Assembly (NCBI RefSeq): GCF_900090045.1
Contig: NC_041782.1
Coordinates: 310,001-374,000 of the forward strand
DNA: 64,000 nucleotides
Direction: 5' to 3'
Source of the DNA: Plasmodium malariae
Taxonomy: Eukaryota; Apicomplexa; Aconoidasida; Haemosporida; Plasmodiidae
Part shown: piece after piece, positions 14,294-25,280 of the stretch
Layout: each line of letters begins with the position of its first letter
Numbering within the stretch: the first letter of the stretch is position 1
The notes under the pieces: model-generated
Told to the model about the DNA's origin: nothing
The model's input: the letters and a program-made list of their open reading frames with translations, nothing else
Database searches by the model: none
Translations under genes and position numbers: made by a program

Positions 14294-16836
14294 TAATAAT
14301 ATTTATTTTTATCAAACATATACATATAAATTTATATTTTGAAGATCTTTTATGATGCATTATTAATAAACATATCTATACGAGATATAATTTTGTGAAT
14401 GCACATGTTTATGCTTAGTCTTTTCATTACACAACTGAAAAAAATTATATTTTCTTTTTTTCTGAGAATATGAAAGTTTTATTGTTTTAAAATGTGTATT
14501 TCAAAGCATTATTTAAGCTTAAATATGTATATATGGTATAATATATATTTTTCTGTATTTATATAGATACTTAAGTATTATATATATTTGTTCATTTAAA
14601 TGAATATTTGATAGCACAATTCATATAAATTTATTGAAATGTAGTGCATTATACTTGAGCTAAAACATTCTCCTTTCTATTTTGTACCTTTTTATAGTCT
14701 AAAAACATTATTTGTTCTGGTAATTATAAAAACATTTTTTTATATATAAATTAAAAATTAATGTGTCTTCTTTTGTGGTTAACTATAGAAAACAAATGTA
14801 TGCCTTTGCATTGATATTTACATATAAATAAATATATATATATATATAATTTAAGTTTTAATGGATAAAATAATTTTTATGAAAAATATTCAAGAGAAAA
14901 TATTTACTGTAAAAATATTTTCAATATAGTTATAATTTATTATTGATTTTTTTAACTTGGCCTAAATATGTGAAGTCATATATAATAAAACAGTATCTTC
15001 ATAATATATAAATTATTCATAATTATTTAATAATATAGAAACTTTAAATCATTACAACTCTGTGATACTTTAAAAATAATTATTATGTTATTATTATACT
15101 TAATTGTAGTTATTATTCAACTCTACAGAAATTAATTAAATATATATTAAATTTTAAATTTATAAATAAATATATTTTATGTTCTTATTATTTTCTAAGT
15201 CATGCAGTAACTAGATTAAATAATAAAATTTAACAATATAATAATAAATAGTATAAAAAATTAATTTTTTTTTTCTCACTTAACTGTAAATTTCTAAAAA
15301 AAATTATATCTTTGTAAATATGTACATAATCATTATAAGTCATTAAAACAAAAATGTATTTTCTATAGTTTCTTCAACATACATAGGTCTTTATTTATAT
15401 TGCTGAGCTATACTTTATGCTTGCTTATAAGTATATTAAGTGGAGAATTAGGAATATTATTTTAGAGCTATATAAAAGTACGTACAGTTTATATCTATCT
15501 TACTAATCCATTTATATTTATAAAACTCAAGTTTTAATTAAAATAAAAGTAAAAAAATAAGAAAAAAAGAATTTTATTTTGTATGCGTAATTCACAAACA
15601 AATTTTTAGCATTGTGGTTTAGGAATAAGGAATCAGGAAATTCCTAAATATTAGACAAAACTTTTAAGTGTAATTTTTTTATTTTTTGTAGAAATTGTAT
15701 CTACGGGGTTATTAATTTATAATTTCATTATTTGTTGAAATAAATAAGAAGATATATTATTCATTATTACCAATTTTCAATGTTTAAATCAATTATATTT
15801 TATATAAATTGCATGAATATTTCTTTTATAATAAATTGATAAGTAAAAAGAATAATCATTTTTATTATTTTAATGAGAGTTAAAATATTTAGTTAAGTTT
15901 ACTTTGTATTCATATATTTTATAGAACAAGGGCATTTGATTTTTATTTCTTATTACATTAATACTACTTACAAAACTTACATACTTTAATTAAAAAAAAA
16001 GGAAATAATACAACTTGTGTAATTTAAAAACTTTTCGTTTGAAAATAACTTATGAGTCCATCTTAACTAAAAGTTACAATTTTCAAATATTACTATACCA
16101 AATAAAAAATTGTAATTTATATATTTTTAAAATATAATTTTATAAATACTGTAGCACGCTACATATTACATTTTAAGAAAAATATTATAGAATATTAAGC
16201 AATGAAATTGTTATTTTTAATATAACACAAATTTTTATAGAAAATATGGATTTTTCCATATATCATTAATATTATTATATTATTATTATTATAATTAACT
16301 ATTTATTAAAAATAACCATTTTCTCCAAAATGAGGTGCTTATAAAACTAAAACAGTTAATGTGAAAACATCATTTAACTTCGAACTTATTTTCTTAATAT
16401 AGTGAAAAATGTATTATCTATATTATTTACTTTCCATATTCCATAAAATATCAATATTTCGAAATGTTATAAAATAATATATATGTTTTTTTATTTTTAA
16501 AAGTGTTTATAAAATTAATTAATTAGTCTAATATTATACTAATTTATTTACATATTTTTAATACTTAATAATGAATAAATATTTTATAATTATAATGAAG
16601 TTATATTTTTATAAATAAAATTAAGATAAATAAATTTTAATAAATTTTTAAAGTAACTTCTCATTGTCCTCGTAAAAGATATTATATATATTTAATTAAG
16701 TTTCGACTAAATCATAAAAAATAATAAAAAAAAAAATAACAAAAATAATCACTCTACACTTTTTAATTTAAAAGATATGATATTATTCCTAATTTATTTT
16801 TTTGTTTTTTGTATTACAGTATTAATAATCTATATA
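14294..16836. other. A+T-rich intergenic sequence
   Basis: No gene seen. Bases about 16200-16830 resemble the 5' flanks before 9707 and 13385, again as part of the tandem cassette. Confidence 0.5.
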
Positions 16837-17821
16837 ATGAAACAAAAAATTAACTTCTCTGTTTTAATAAAATTGCTACATTTATCCTTTTCTTATGAAT
16901 GTTCCAATTTTTCAATGATATGATAAAAAAAGTTTACTAATGTAAAATTTTGTTATTAATATTATTTACTGTTTTATTTTTACTAATACCTTTTTCATCA
17001 TCAGATTAACGAGCTTTTTAAATGTCAATATTTACACTATTTTTAAGTATATGTTTAATAAATCCATGGATGTAAATATCATCATTGTTGAAAAATTAAA
17101 AAAAACATCTATAGATTACTAGCAAAATGCAAACAAGATAAGGGTTTATGTATTATAAATTTAATAGAACACATACCAAATAACGAAATTGACAAAAAAA
17201 AATTATATAACTAATTATGAAAAAAGCTCTACGGAAAAAAATAAACAATCAGAAGGAGGTTCATCAAGGTGTCCAATATGGCACAAACAAGCTAAGAAAA
17301 ATAATTCTTGTATAATTGAAAAAAAAAATGTTTCTATATTAAAAAAAAATATCCAAAGAACTATATTTTGAAGATTTTCTTAAAAATAACATGACAATTA
17401 ATAATAGAACATACCAAAAAGTAATACGTAAAAAATATGGATTATGCATTGTTTTACCCGCATAAAAGTTCTTGTTTTTGCTAATATTACTCATATTAAA
17501 ATATTCATTAGTTATTTCAATTAAAAATCCTTTGCTTATATCATTAGTTAAGTTGGTCCCTTATGACATTTTGGCGTCAGAATAATTTTCGTCCATTTTT
17601 TCTAGGGTAAAATATCAAAAATGTCCTTGGGAGTCTCCATTATTGGACACATCTACACAAGTGGCACATAATATAAAGGAAACTGTATTATTTGGGCATT
17701 TAATTGATGTTCCATTATATATCCTATCATTTCTTATATTAGTTGTCACATTTATATTTGCAATTTTTTACTACCAAAAAAAGTTATAAAATTGGAAAAA
17801 ATTAAATTCAGAAAAAGGTAA
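16837..17821 (+). pseudogene. fam-l/fam-m-type exported protein, decayed pseudogene (tandem copy 3)
   Basis: Starts MKQKINFSVLIKLL at 16837, then shifts frame; the shifted frame shows the family's hydrophobic run but contains TGA before FFNDM. Exon 2 traces run from about 17028. They include a frame-broken RLLAKCKQDKG, the block EKSSTEKNKQSEGGSSRC (open 17189-17371), then FEDFLKNN and VIRKKYGLCI in other frames, a hydrophobic segment, and the basic end LEKIKFRKR finishing at TAA 17819-17821. At least four separate breaks make this the most decayed of the three plus-strand copies. Its order of blocks matches copy 1, with which it shares GGSSR-type residues, so copies 1 and 3 appear closer to each other than to copy 2. 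Confidence 0.85.
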
Positions 17822-19232
17822 AATAAATTATATAAAAATATAATTCCTTCTGTAAATAAATTATTAATATTTAGTAATATTTGTATTATCATTAGTGATA
17901 TACCTTATAAGCATACACTTACTTCCTTATATTTTATAAATTTACCAACATATATATTAACTCTTTGATTAAAAGCAGTAAACATGGATGCTTTTAGTTA
18001 TTTTGGTAATATGAAATTTTTAATTTTATTCATTTTCTAATATTTGTGTAATCTAGATTAAAAATTATGGTTTCATATATATATTTTTGTATTTGAAAAA
18101 ATTGTAATGAAACATATATTCAAATTCTTTAAAATGAATATATAATAGCACTATTTATTTAATATTACTGGAATATGCTGACTCATATTTGATATAAAAA
18201 TTGTTCCCTTCCGTTTTTTATATTATTCTAAGTCTCAAATTATTATTTTTTTGTTATATTTTCGAATTATAATCCCTGTTTTAAATTGGAAATAATTACG
18301 TCCTTTTTTTGTATTTAACGAAACATATTGAATGTATTTCTCTGAGTTGATATGTATATATGCATATTTTTTTTAAAAGAAAAAACACAATTTTTATTCT
18401 ATAAAGTAATTTTAAGAGAAGTATTGCAGAAAAATATTTATTGCATAAAGTTTTTTAATGTACATTTAGTTTGTTATTTTATTATTTTATTTTATTTTTT
18501 TGTAAGTTTTATTAATTATTATTATTTTTATTGGGTAATTTTGTATGTGAATTAATTATATTATTCTGTTCTATTATATTTTCTTGTTTTTTTTTTCGGT
18601 TATAAGCAAAATGTTAACAACTACATACGGCTTTACATACGTTCTTTTTCAGATATTTTCTTTAGTTTATTGTTAGCTATATATTTAAAAATACTATGTT
18701 TCTATAAAATAAAAAATGTATAATCATAAAGTACTTTATTTTTTTCAAATGTTATCCAATAATATAACCAAATTAACATAAATTCTTTTTTATATTTGCT
18801 AGATATATTCAATTACACATGTTCAAGTTGTATATATATTACACAAGTATATACTATATACATAAATTAATTTTATGTATAAATTTTTTACAACATTTAA
18901 AATTACTCATTAATATAACATTTTTAATGCTTACTAAATTTTATTTATTTTAATTTATTTTAATTAGTAATGTACTTTAAATATATTTATATATAATATT
19001 TACTAAAATATATGTTTTTTTATTTTTTTTAATGTATCTTACATTAAATATAATTATAAGAACATAGAAGAGATAAAATAAATTTATATTTTAGAGAAAA
19101 AAAAGTTCTAAGAAACATAGTATCTTAATTGCCATTTATAATTATTAAAAAAGTTACTTGTAGAACTAAAATTTTTACTGTTTTATATACATTGACTCAT
19201 CAAATAAATATATTATCTATGTGGGACAAAAA
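17822..19232. other. A+T-rich intergenic sequence
   Basis: No supportable gene. The open frame at 18352 is a low-complexity hydrophobic reading without family features. Confidence 0.45.
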
Positions 19233-20316
19233 ATGTTATTTTTTATTAAATTTTTTGCTTTTAGCCTATTAATGTGGAACATGAAACGTTATTATAAGTT
19301 TTAATATAAAAATAAAATTTACGAAAATTCTATACCTTTTAGTAGTTATCTCGTTATATTTCCATTTTTAAATGAACTTTTATTAATGCGAGAATAAATA
19401 TATTTTTCATAATCATTGAATATTTATCTTAATTTTTAGTTCACTGCCTCTATCAAATTACTTAATAACAAAAACGGGAAAAATACTTCATTAAAAGTGA
19501 ATATCAGCAAGTAAACATTATGGAAAGAAATAGAAAAATTATATTCAAGACCAAAAAGAACAATTGTAACAATAAAAAATAAAATTAAAAAAGGTGAAAA
19601 TAATATCTCAGAACATTCAAATATATTAAAAAATGAGTACGAATATGAAAAATCGAACAAATTATCACATAATAACAAGTCTACAAAACCATTTAACTCC
19701 CTCGAATATATTGATAATTGTGAAGGGTCAGATGATATACATAAAGAAAATAATAAAAAATACAATTAATTCATTTGATATTGGTGATATAGAAGTACTG
19801 ATGCCTCAAATTAATATGTTCTATTATTCCGTTAAATCTTTTATCCGAAGTATTATTAAAAATAGGAACAGAAATATGAAGAACATTTAATAAAGTTATT
19901 AAGAACTTATTTTTTTAACCACAGCTATGATGAAGAAAAAAGAACTATTAAATGACAAGAGAAATTTTTTTTTAAACATTTTATCTTTACTTCTACAATT
20001 TTTTCATTAACAATATTATCTGAAGTATTTTATGCATGAGGATAGGAATACCTTATACATGCAATAATATATCTTACTAAAGTTACTTTAACAGAAATTT
20101 ATTTTATATATAAATTAATAAATGTAATAAAATTGTTAAAGCTGAGGATTCCCATAATACGCACTTAAAATATTTATATTTTGAACCGAATGAAAAAAAA
20201 AAAAAAGCTTTTTATGTTTGGATTAAGAAAAAAAAAAATCTGATAATGAGTATAATAAAGAAAATGCAGCTATTGATATTGATAAAAAAGATATTGTATT
20301 AATGCAACAAATTTAA
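19233..20316 (+). pseudogene. Plasmodium exported protein, pseudogene
   Basis: A signal-type first exon begins at 19233 (MLFFIKFFAFSLLMWNMKRYY), typical of short first exons of Plasmodium exported proteins, with a possible GT donor at about 19291. After an AG acceptor at about 19438, one frame reads SIKLLNNKNGKN, breaks at TAA near 19513, and then stays open through KEIEKLYSRPKRTIV and SNILKNEYEYEKSNKL to about 19768. Beyond this, hydrophobic traces with stops (about 19975-20130) suggest lost membrane segments. A charged end, KSDNEYNKENAAIDIDKK, finishes at TAA 20314. A run of 11 A at about 20228-20238 separates two frames in this tail. The exact family is not recognised. Several independent breaks make a functional product unlikely. 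Confidence 0.65.
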
Positions 20317-21239
20317 TTTATGTATTTGAATATATGTAAAATTACATAAGTCCTCAATAATAAGAATATATAAATTCCTAATATATATATTGTATTTGAG
20401 TTTTTCTCTATTTTATTTGTTACTTAATAAAATTTATTTGTTATAATTTTATAAATCTGTCTAATAGATATAGGAACTTTTGTTTTCATACTTATTCAGT
20501 TAATTAACATTTGTAATTATTATGAGAAATTATACTTCTTAGCAGTTTTGTTTTTTTGTTTATTGTTTATTTTAATATGTAACAAAAATATTCATATTTT
20601 TATTAGCTTTCCTATATAACATGAAAGCCTTTCTCACGTAATTAGTATAAATTTTATGTATTCATTTTATAAAATAAATAACATTTTTTAATTTTATTTA
20701 TAGGATCACACTTTAGCCACTATTTAAAGATCAAAACTATTTTAATAAAGATAAATAAATTGTTATTATTAACATTTATTAAAATTATATTTATGAGCTA
20801 TTAGCTTATAATTTCAAGCATACATACATAGATAAGATTATGTTATTACAGTTTAATGGAGTCTAAATTCTTATTAATACAGATAGTTCACCATCAACTA
20901 AATTTACTATTACGGTAAATATTTTAAAAATATATTAGTTTTATTACGTATTTAGTACCATTTATTTCCTACTCATATTTTATTTTTAGTAATATCTATT
21001 TTACCTATTTGTTTACATATAAAGAACACATAATTTTTACCATTTTGTCCCATCTTTTTACTTAAAAATATTTATCATAACTTTAAATTATGCATATTAC
21101 ACGTATATATAATTCTATAATTATATAAAATATGGAAATTATCTTCTTATATATATATGTATACGCTATACTCCATGTTATACTATAATAATTTTAAAAC
21201 TTCAACACTAACCTAAACCTTAAACATATAGTAACTTAT
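20317..21239. other. A+T-rich intergenic sequence
   Basis: Nothing recognisable on either strand. Confidence 0.45.
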
Positions 21240-21662
21240 TTATTTTGTTATACATAACATGTGATCATGATGCAGTTAGCACACTAAGTTCTTACATCTA
21301 CTCTAAGAATTGTGATGTACAATGTAATAGTTATATAAATAGATATATTTCACAAAATGCAATAATTATTATACAAAATTATAAAACTTCAGTAATGAAC
21401 ATGCTACTCTTAAAAATCATATGATTAAGTAAAAATGTATACAATTCTTAAAATATGCTAATAAACTTAAATGAAACTACTGAAACATAACTAAATTCAT
21501 TTCCCAAAAAACATTATTTCAACGTTCACTATCACCGGCAGATGCACCTTTAGAAGATATTGTATATGAATTTGTACCTTTATTTCCAATAGTTATTTTA
21601 ACAATTACTCCATTTTTGTTCATACTCTTTTTTTTCTTTAATAACACTATAAATTATGTCGT
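21240..21662 (+). pseudogene. Remnant of a surface/exported membrane protein (possibly STP1- or PIR-like)
   Basis: Two short traces on the plus strand have coding character. Near 21290-21420 one frame reads YSKNCDVQCNSYINRYISQN, with the Cys spacing and YIN.Y pattern seen in Cys-rich heads of Plasmodium surface families. Near 21523-21660 another reads QRSLSPADAPLEDIVYEFVP followed by a membrane helix (LFPIVILTITPFLFILFFFF) and stops at TAA about 21662. The combination of a Cys-rich scrap, a short acidic segment and a helix resembles the end of STP1/SURFIN- or PIR-type proteins. The pieces are too short to be sure. No start or complete exon structure was found. Confidence 0.35.
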
Positions 21663-23279
21663 TTAAAAATTTGACTGTTCTACTAAACACTCCCTAATAT
21701 ATTTTAATAAGAAACTGTAGTCGTATAAGTGTTGTATCTGCATATATGCAAGTTTCGCAATATTTATTAACTCTGTTTTATATTATGCTTTTTCTTTAAT
21801 AAGAAAAAATAAAAATAAGTTGAAATACTTAAGTGCGCAAAATGATCAAAAATATTTAGGAAAAATCAGGTATTATATATTATGTCATAATGTACAAAAT
21901 CATAATTTGTAAATGTCCAATAATAGATTTATTTATACCTATAAAATAAACTTCTTGACATTTTAATTAAAGGTTATTTTAAAATAATACCAAAAAAAAA
22001 AGTTAGAATAAATTTTTTCATTAATAATACTGCAAAAGTAATAATATACATGTTAGGATGATTCCAAAAGATAAAAAAGTTCACTTAAAAGTAATAATGC
22101 AAACCAGTTTATTTAGGTAAAAAAAAAAAAATATATATGAAATTATACGAAAATTATTTAATTCAAAACTGTTTGTTATAAAAAAGAGATAGTGAAAATA
22201 TAAAAGTATCCTAATATTAATTACATAGTCAATATTAGTGTTATTACCAAGAATCACATAGTTTATATATGTAATATATATTATGAAATATTCATCCATA
22301 TAATACATATATAAGGACAATTAAATTAATAAATGCTTATGACTTCATCTCTAGTTGTAGTAGAAAAAAAATTTTACTTTGTATTATAAAAACTGCTTAC
22401 AATAAAGATGTGGTATACATAAATGTTGAATTAACAAATAAATAATAATTTTCATACTATGATAATTAAATTATAAAATATGAAAAAAATTATGAGATAC
22501 AATTTCTGATATATCAGTGCTAGAAAAGTTCGATCTGATATTGTATAAATTATACATAAAATGTTAATAAATAATCATAAAGAATAAAATGACATTGATT
22601 AAAACTTAACATTAATATCACATATTTTGTACGGAGATAATGAGTATATATAATCTTTTGCTTTATTTGTGATATCACATATAAAAATAAATCCTGTGTA
22701 ATATGATGGGACACTATATTTATTTATGCGACTTAAAGAATACACGTAAAATTAAAATATATATATCATAAGAAATTTTTTTTTATAATTTATTCGTATA
22801 TGATATTCTTTAAAATTTCATGAACTTTTAGAGCATAACTATAATAATAAACTATATTATGATATAAAATAAACTATAAATTTAAATACATAAGTGCCTT
22901 TTTATAATAAATTTTATCACAGTTACTACATTGTGTATATATTGTATATTAAATAAAAAAAATTATTAATATGTTATTTAAAATAATAAATAATTCTAAA
23001 AAGACTTAAACATATGTGTATTTTCATCTGTATGATGCGTTTTTATACATATAGCAATTATATAAGTACATATTATGCTTAAATATTAGATGTTAAAAAC
23101 AGAAATCTTATTGTTAAATATTTTTTTTAAATACATAAATTATATATTCATAATTTTTTGGAGAAGTGTTCAAAATTTTGAATTATTATTTATTTTGAAT
23201 TATGACAAATTTTAAGTATAAATTGTTCTATCATATAACTTTAATCGTATTTAAAAAAAAAATAATATAAATTACACCA
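21663..23279. other. A+T-rich intergenic sequence
   Basis: No gene supported. The minus-strand open frame at 22081-22320 is a Tyr/Ile-rich reading of A+T sequence with no family features. Confidence 0.45.
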
Positions 23280-25280
23280 ACGATAAAGAACTATTTTTTT
23301 TTTTCATAATATAGTAAAAAAAAAAAAAAGAAAAAAATATATAATAATAATAAAATAAATATTGTTATATAAATATTTGAAAATTAATTTTACTTACATC
23401 TTTTCATATGCCTTCAGATATTTGAGAAAAAAATATTTTGCCTTATGTTACCATATATTTGCTCAATATAATAAGAATATTATATATTATGTGTACCATA
23501 TATATGCTTAGAATATATTAAAATACAACTATTTAAATATAAGAAATTATAAAACGTAATAAATTGTTTTTACATATATTTACCCTTATGTTACTATTAA
23601 GTAAAATATTTTTAAAGCAATAGAACATTGTATAGGGGGTCAAAATAAAATGAAAACGAAAATCAAAAAACAAAAATATTGTATAAAAATAGATGAAGAC
23701 AAAATTTTTTAAATATAATTCGGTTAAACTTAACTATAATAACATAACGGTTTATGTCAAGTAATTATTTACAAAATTTTTTTAATATATACATATATAT
23801 ATTTTATTTTCTCACCATTCACTATCTTTTATGTACTTTCTTTAAATTAATCATTAAAATTAGAAATAATATATCTACATTATAACATAGTAATCTTTGT
23901 AGTTGGTAATACATTTAAATTGTTTTGTGATTAAATTTTGCATGTTTATGTCTCAAAAAGTTATTATAAAATAGTACATAAGCTTTTTTATTTTTCTTGC
24001 TAAATAAATATTTATTTATAGTGATAAGAAGATAACATCATAAAATTATCATATACAGTAAAATTCAAAAAAAAAAAAAAAAAAACATATCCTTAATCTA
24101 TTTATCCAAATATATCTACAAATAATCACCGAATAACAATTATGAAGTTTAAATGTTGCTTATATTACTTATTGTTGTATATTATTCCAGTTACAAGTAA
24201 TTATATTATCATTATTATTATTCAAAAAAGCTATATTTTGTTTTATATATATTTTTAAGCATATGATACAATTAATTTTGCTATAAGTATATCCTAATAG
24301 TTTTTCATATTTTATAAAAGTGGCCAAGCTTATATTTATTGATTAATGTATCTATATATGTAATTGAATTATTGATATTCAGTTCAAAATAAATAATAAT
24401 CAAAAGTTGCAATAGATATATACTTAACAACATTTATATCTAATAAAATATACTATTTTAAATTATTCAATAGCCTAACAAACACCACAAATAATTAACA
24501 TTTATGTAACATATATATATATATATATAATATTAAATGTTATATATATATATCATTGGTAAGTACTTTCCACAACAATAGCAACAATTTAGTATAATTT
24601 ATATAATCTTAATTCTTCTCTCTAAAATATCATATTAAATATAGAAAATGACTAAAATAATAATAATAAAACCGTAATAGTTTGTATCAAAAATAAATAA
24701 CAAATATGATACAATAAAAAAGTAACATATTAACATGCTAATAACAATTTCTTCTATAGTTTATTTATTTTCAAAAAAAAGAAAAGAATAAAAGCAAACA
24801 ATTATATTGATACAGGTAGCATTATTTATATTTATATATCTGGAATAAGAAAAACAAAAGATAAAATAGGTATATTAAAGATAATTTTTGCACAATAACT
24901 TTTATATAACATACCATTTATATTAATTATACCTAATTTTTTAATGTTAAACATGTAACTTTTTTTTAATAACATTCCTACAAATTTTACCCAAATATAA
25001 TATCTCACCTGTGATTTATAGTTAGAATACTATTAAAATATATTTTCGGTTGTAATATATTTATTTAAGGTAAAAAATATTGGAAGCAAATAAAATGAAT
25101 ATTAATCCATTAAATTATTTTTTAGTTCACATATAAATTTTTAAGTAGTTCATAATTTTGTAATTCATATTAATATTTTTTAGTTTAAAATTACTCTATT
25201 CATAAGCAGAAAGATATGTATTTGTAATATTTTTTCAGTTTGTTATTTAAAACAAACTAGAATGATAATATAGGGTCAAT
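23280..25280 (+). repeat. Right arm of inverted repeat: 5' flank of STP1 copy B
   Basis: Homologous in inverted orientation to 3400-5360. Similarity fades left of about 23280. It contains a 19-base poly(A) run (24067-24085), opposite a 21-base poly(T) run in the other arm, and a small hydrophobic ORF (24142-24258). Any STP1 promoter should lie here, but no motif could be assigned. Confidence 0.75.
24142..24258 (+). other. Small hydrophobic ORF in the STP1 copy B 5' flank
   Basis: A 38-residue frame starting MKFKCCLYYLLLYIIPVTS, which looks like a signal peptide, with a potential GT donor directly after ACAA at about 24197. The inverted counterpart before STP1 copy A (minus strand, 4512-4393) also keeps an open frame (MFKYFIYYLMLYIIPLK, 39 residues). 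It could be a lost first exon of an older gene, an upstream ORF, or chance in homologous DNA. No downstream exon was found. Confidence 0.25.

Noticed and set aside
22081..22320. Minus-strand 79-residue open frame
   Set aside because: Tyr/Ile/Asn-rich low-complexity sequence; no signal exon or partner exon.
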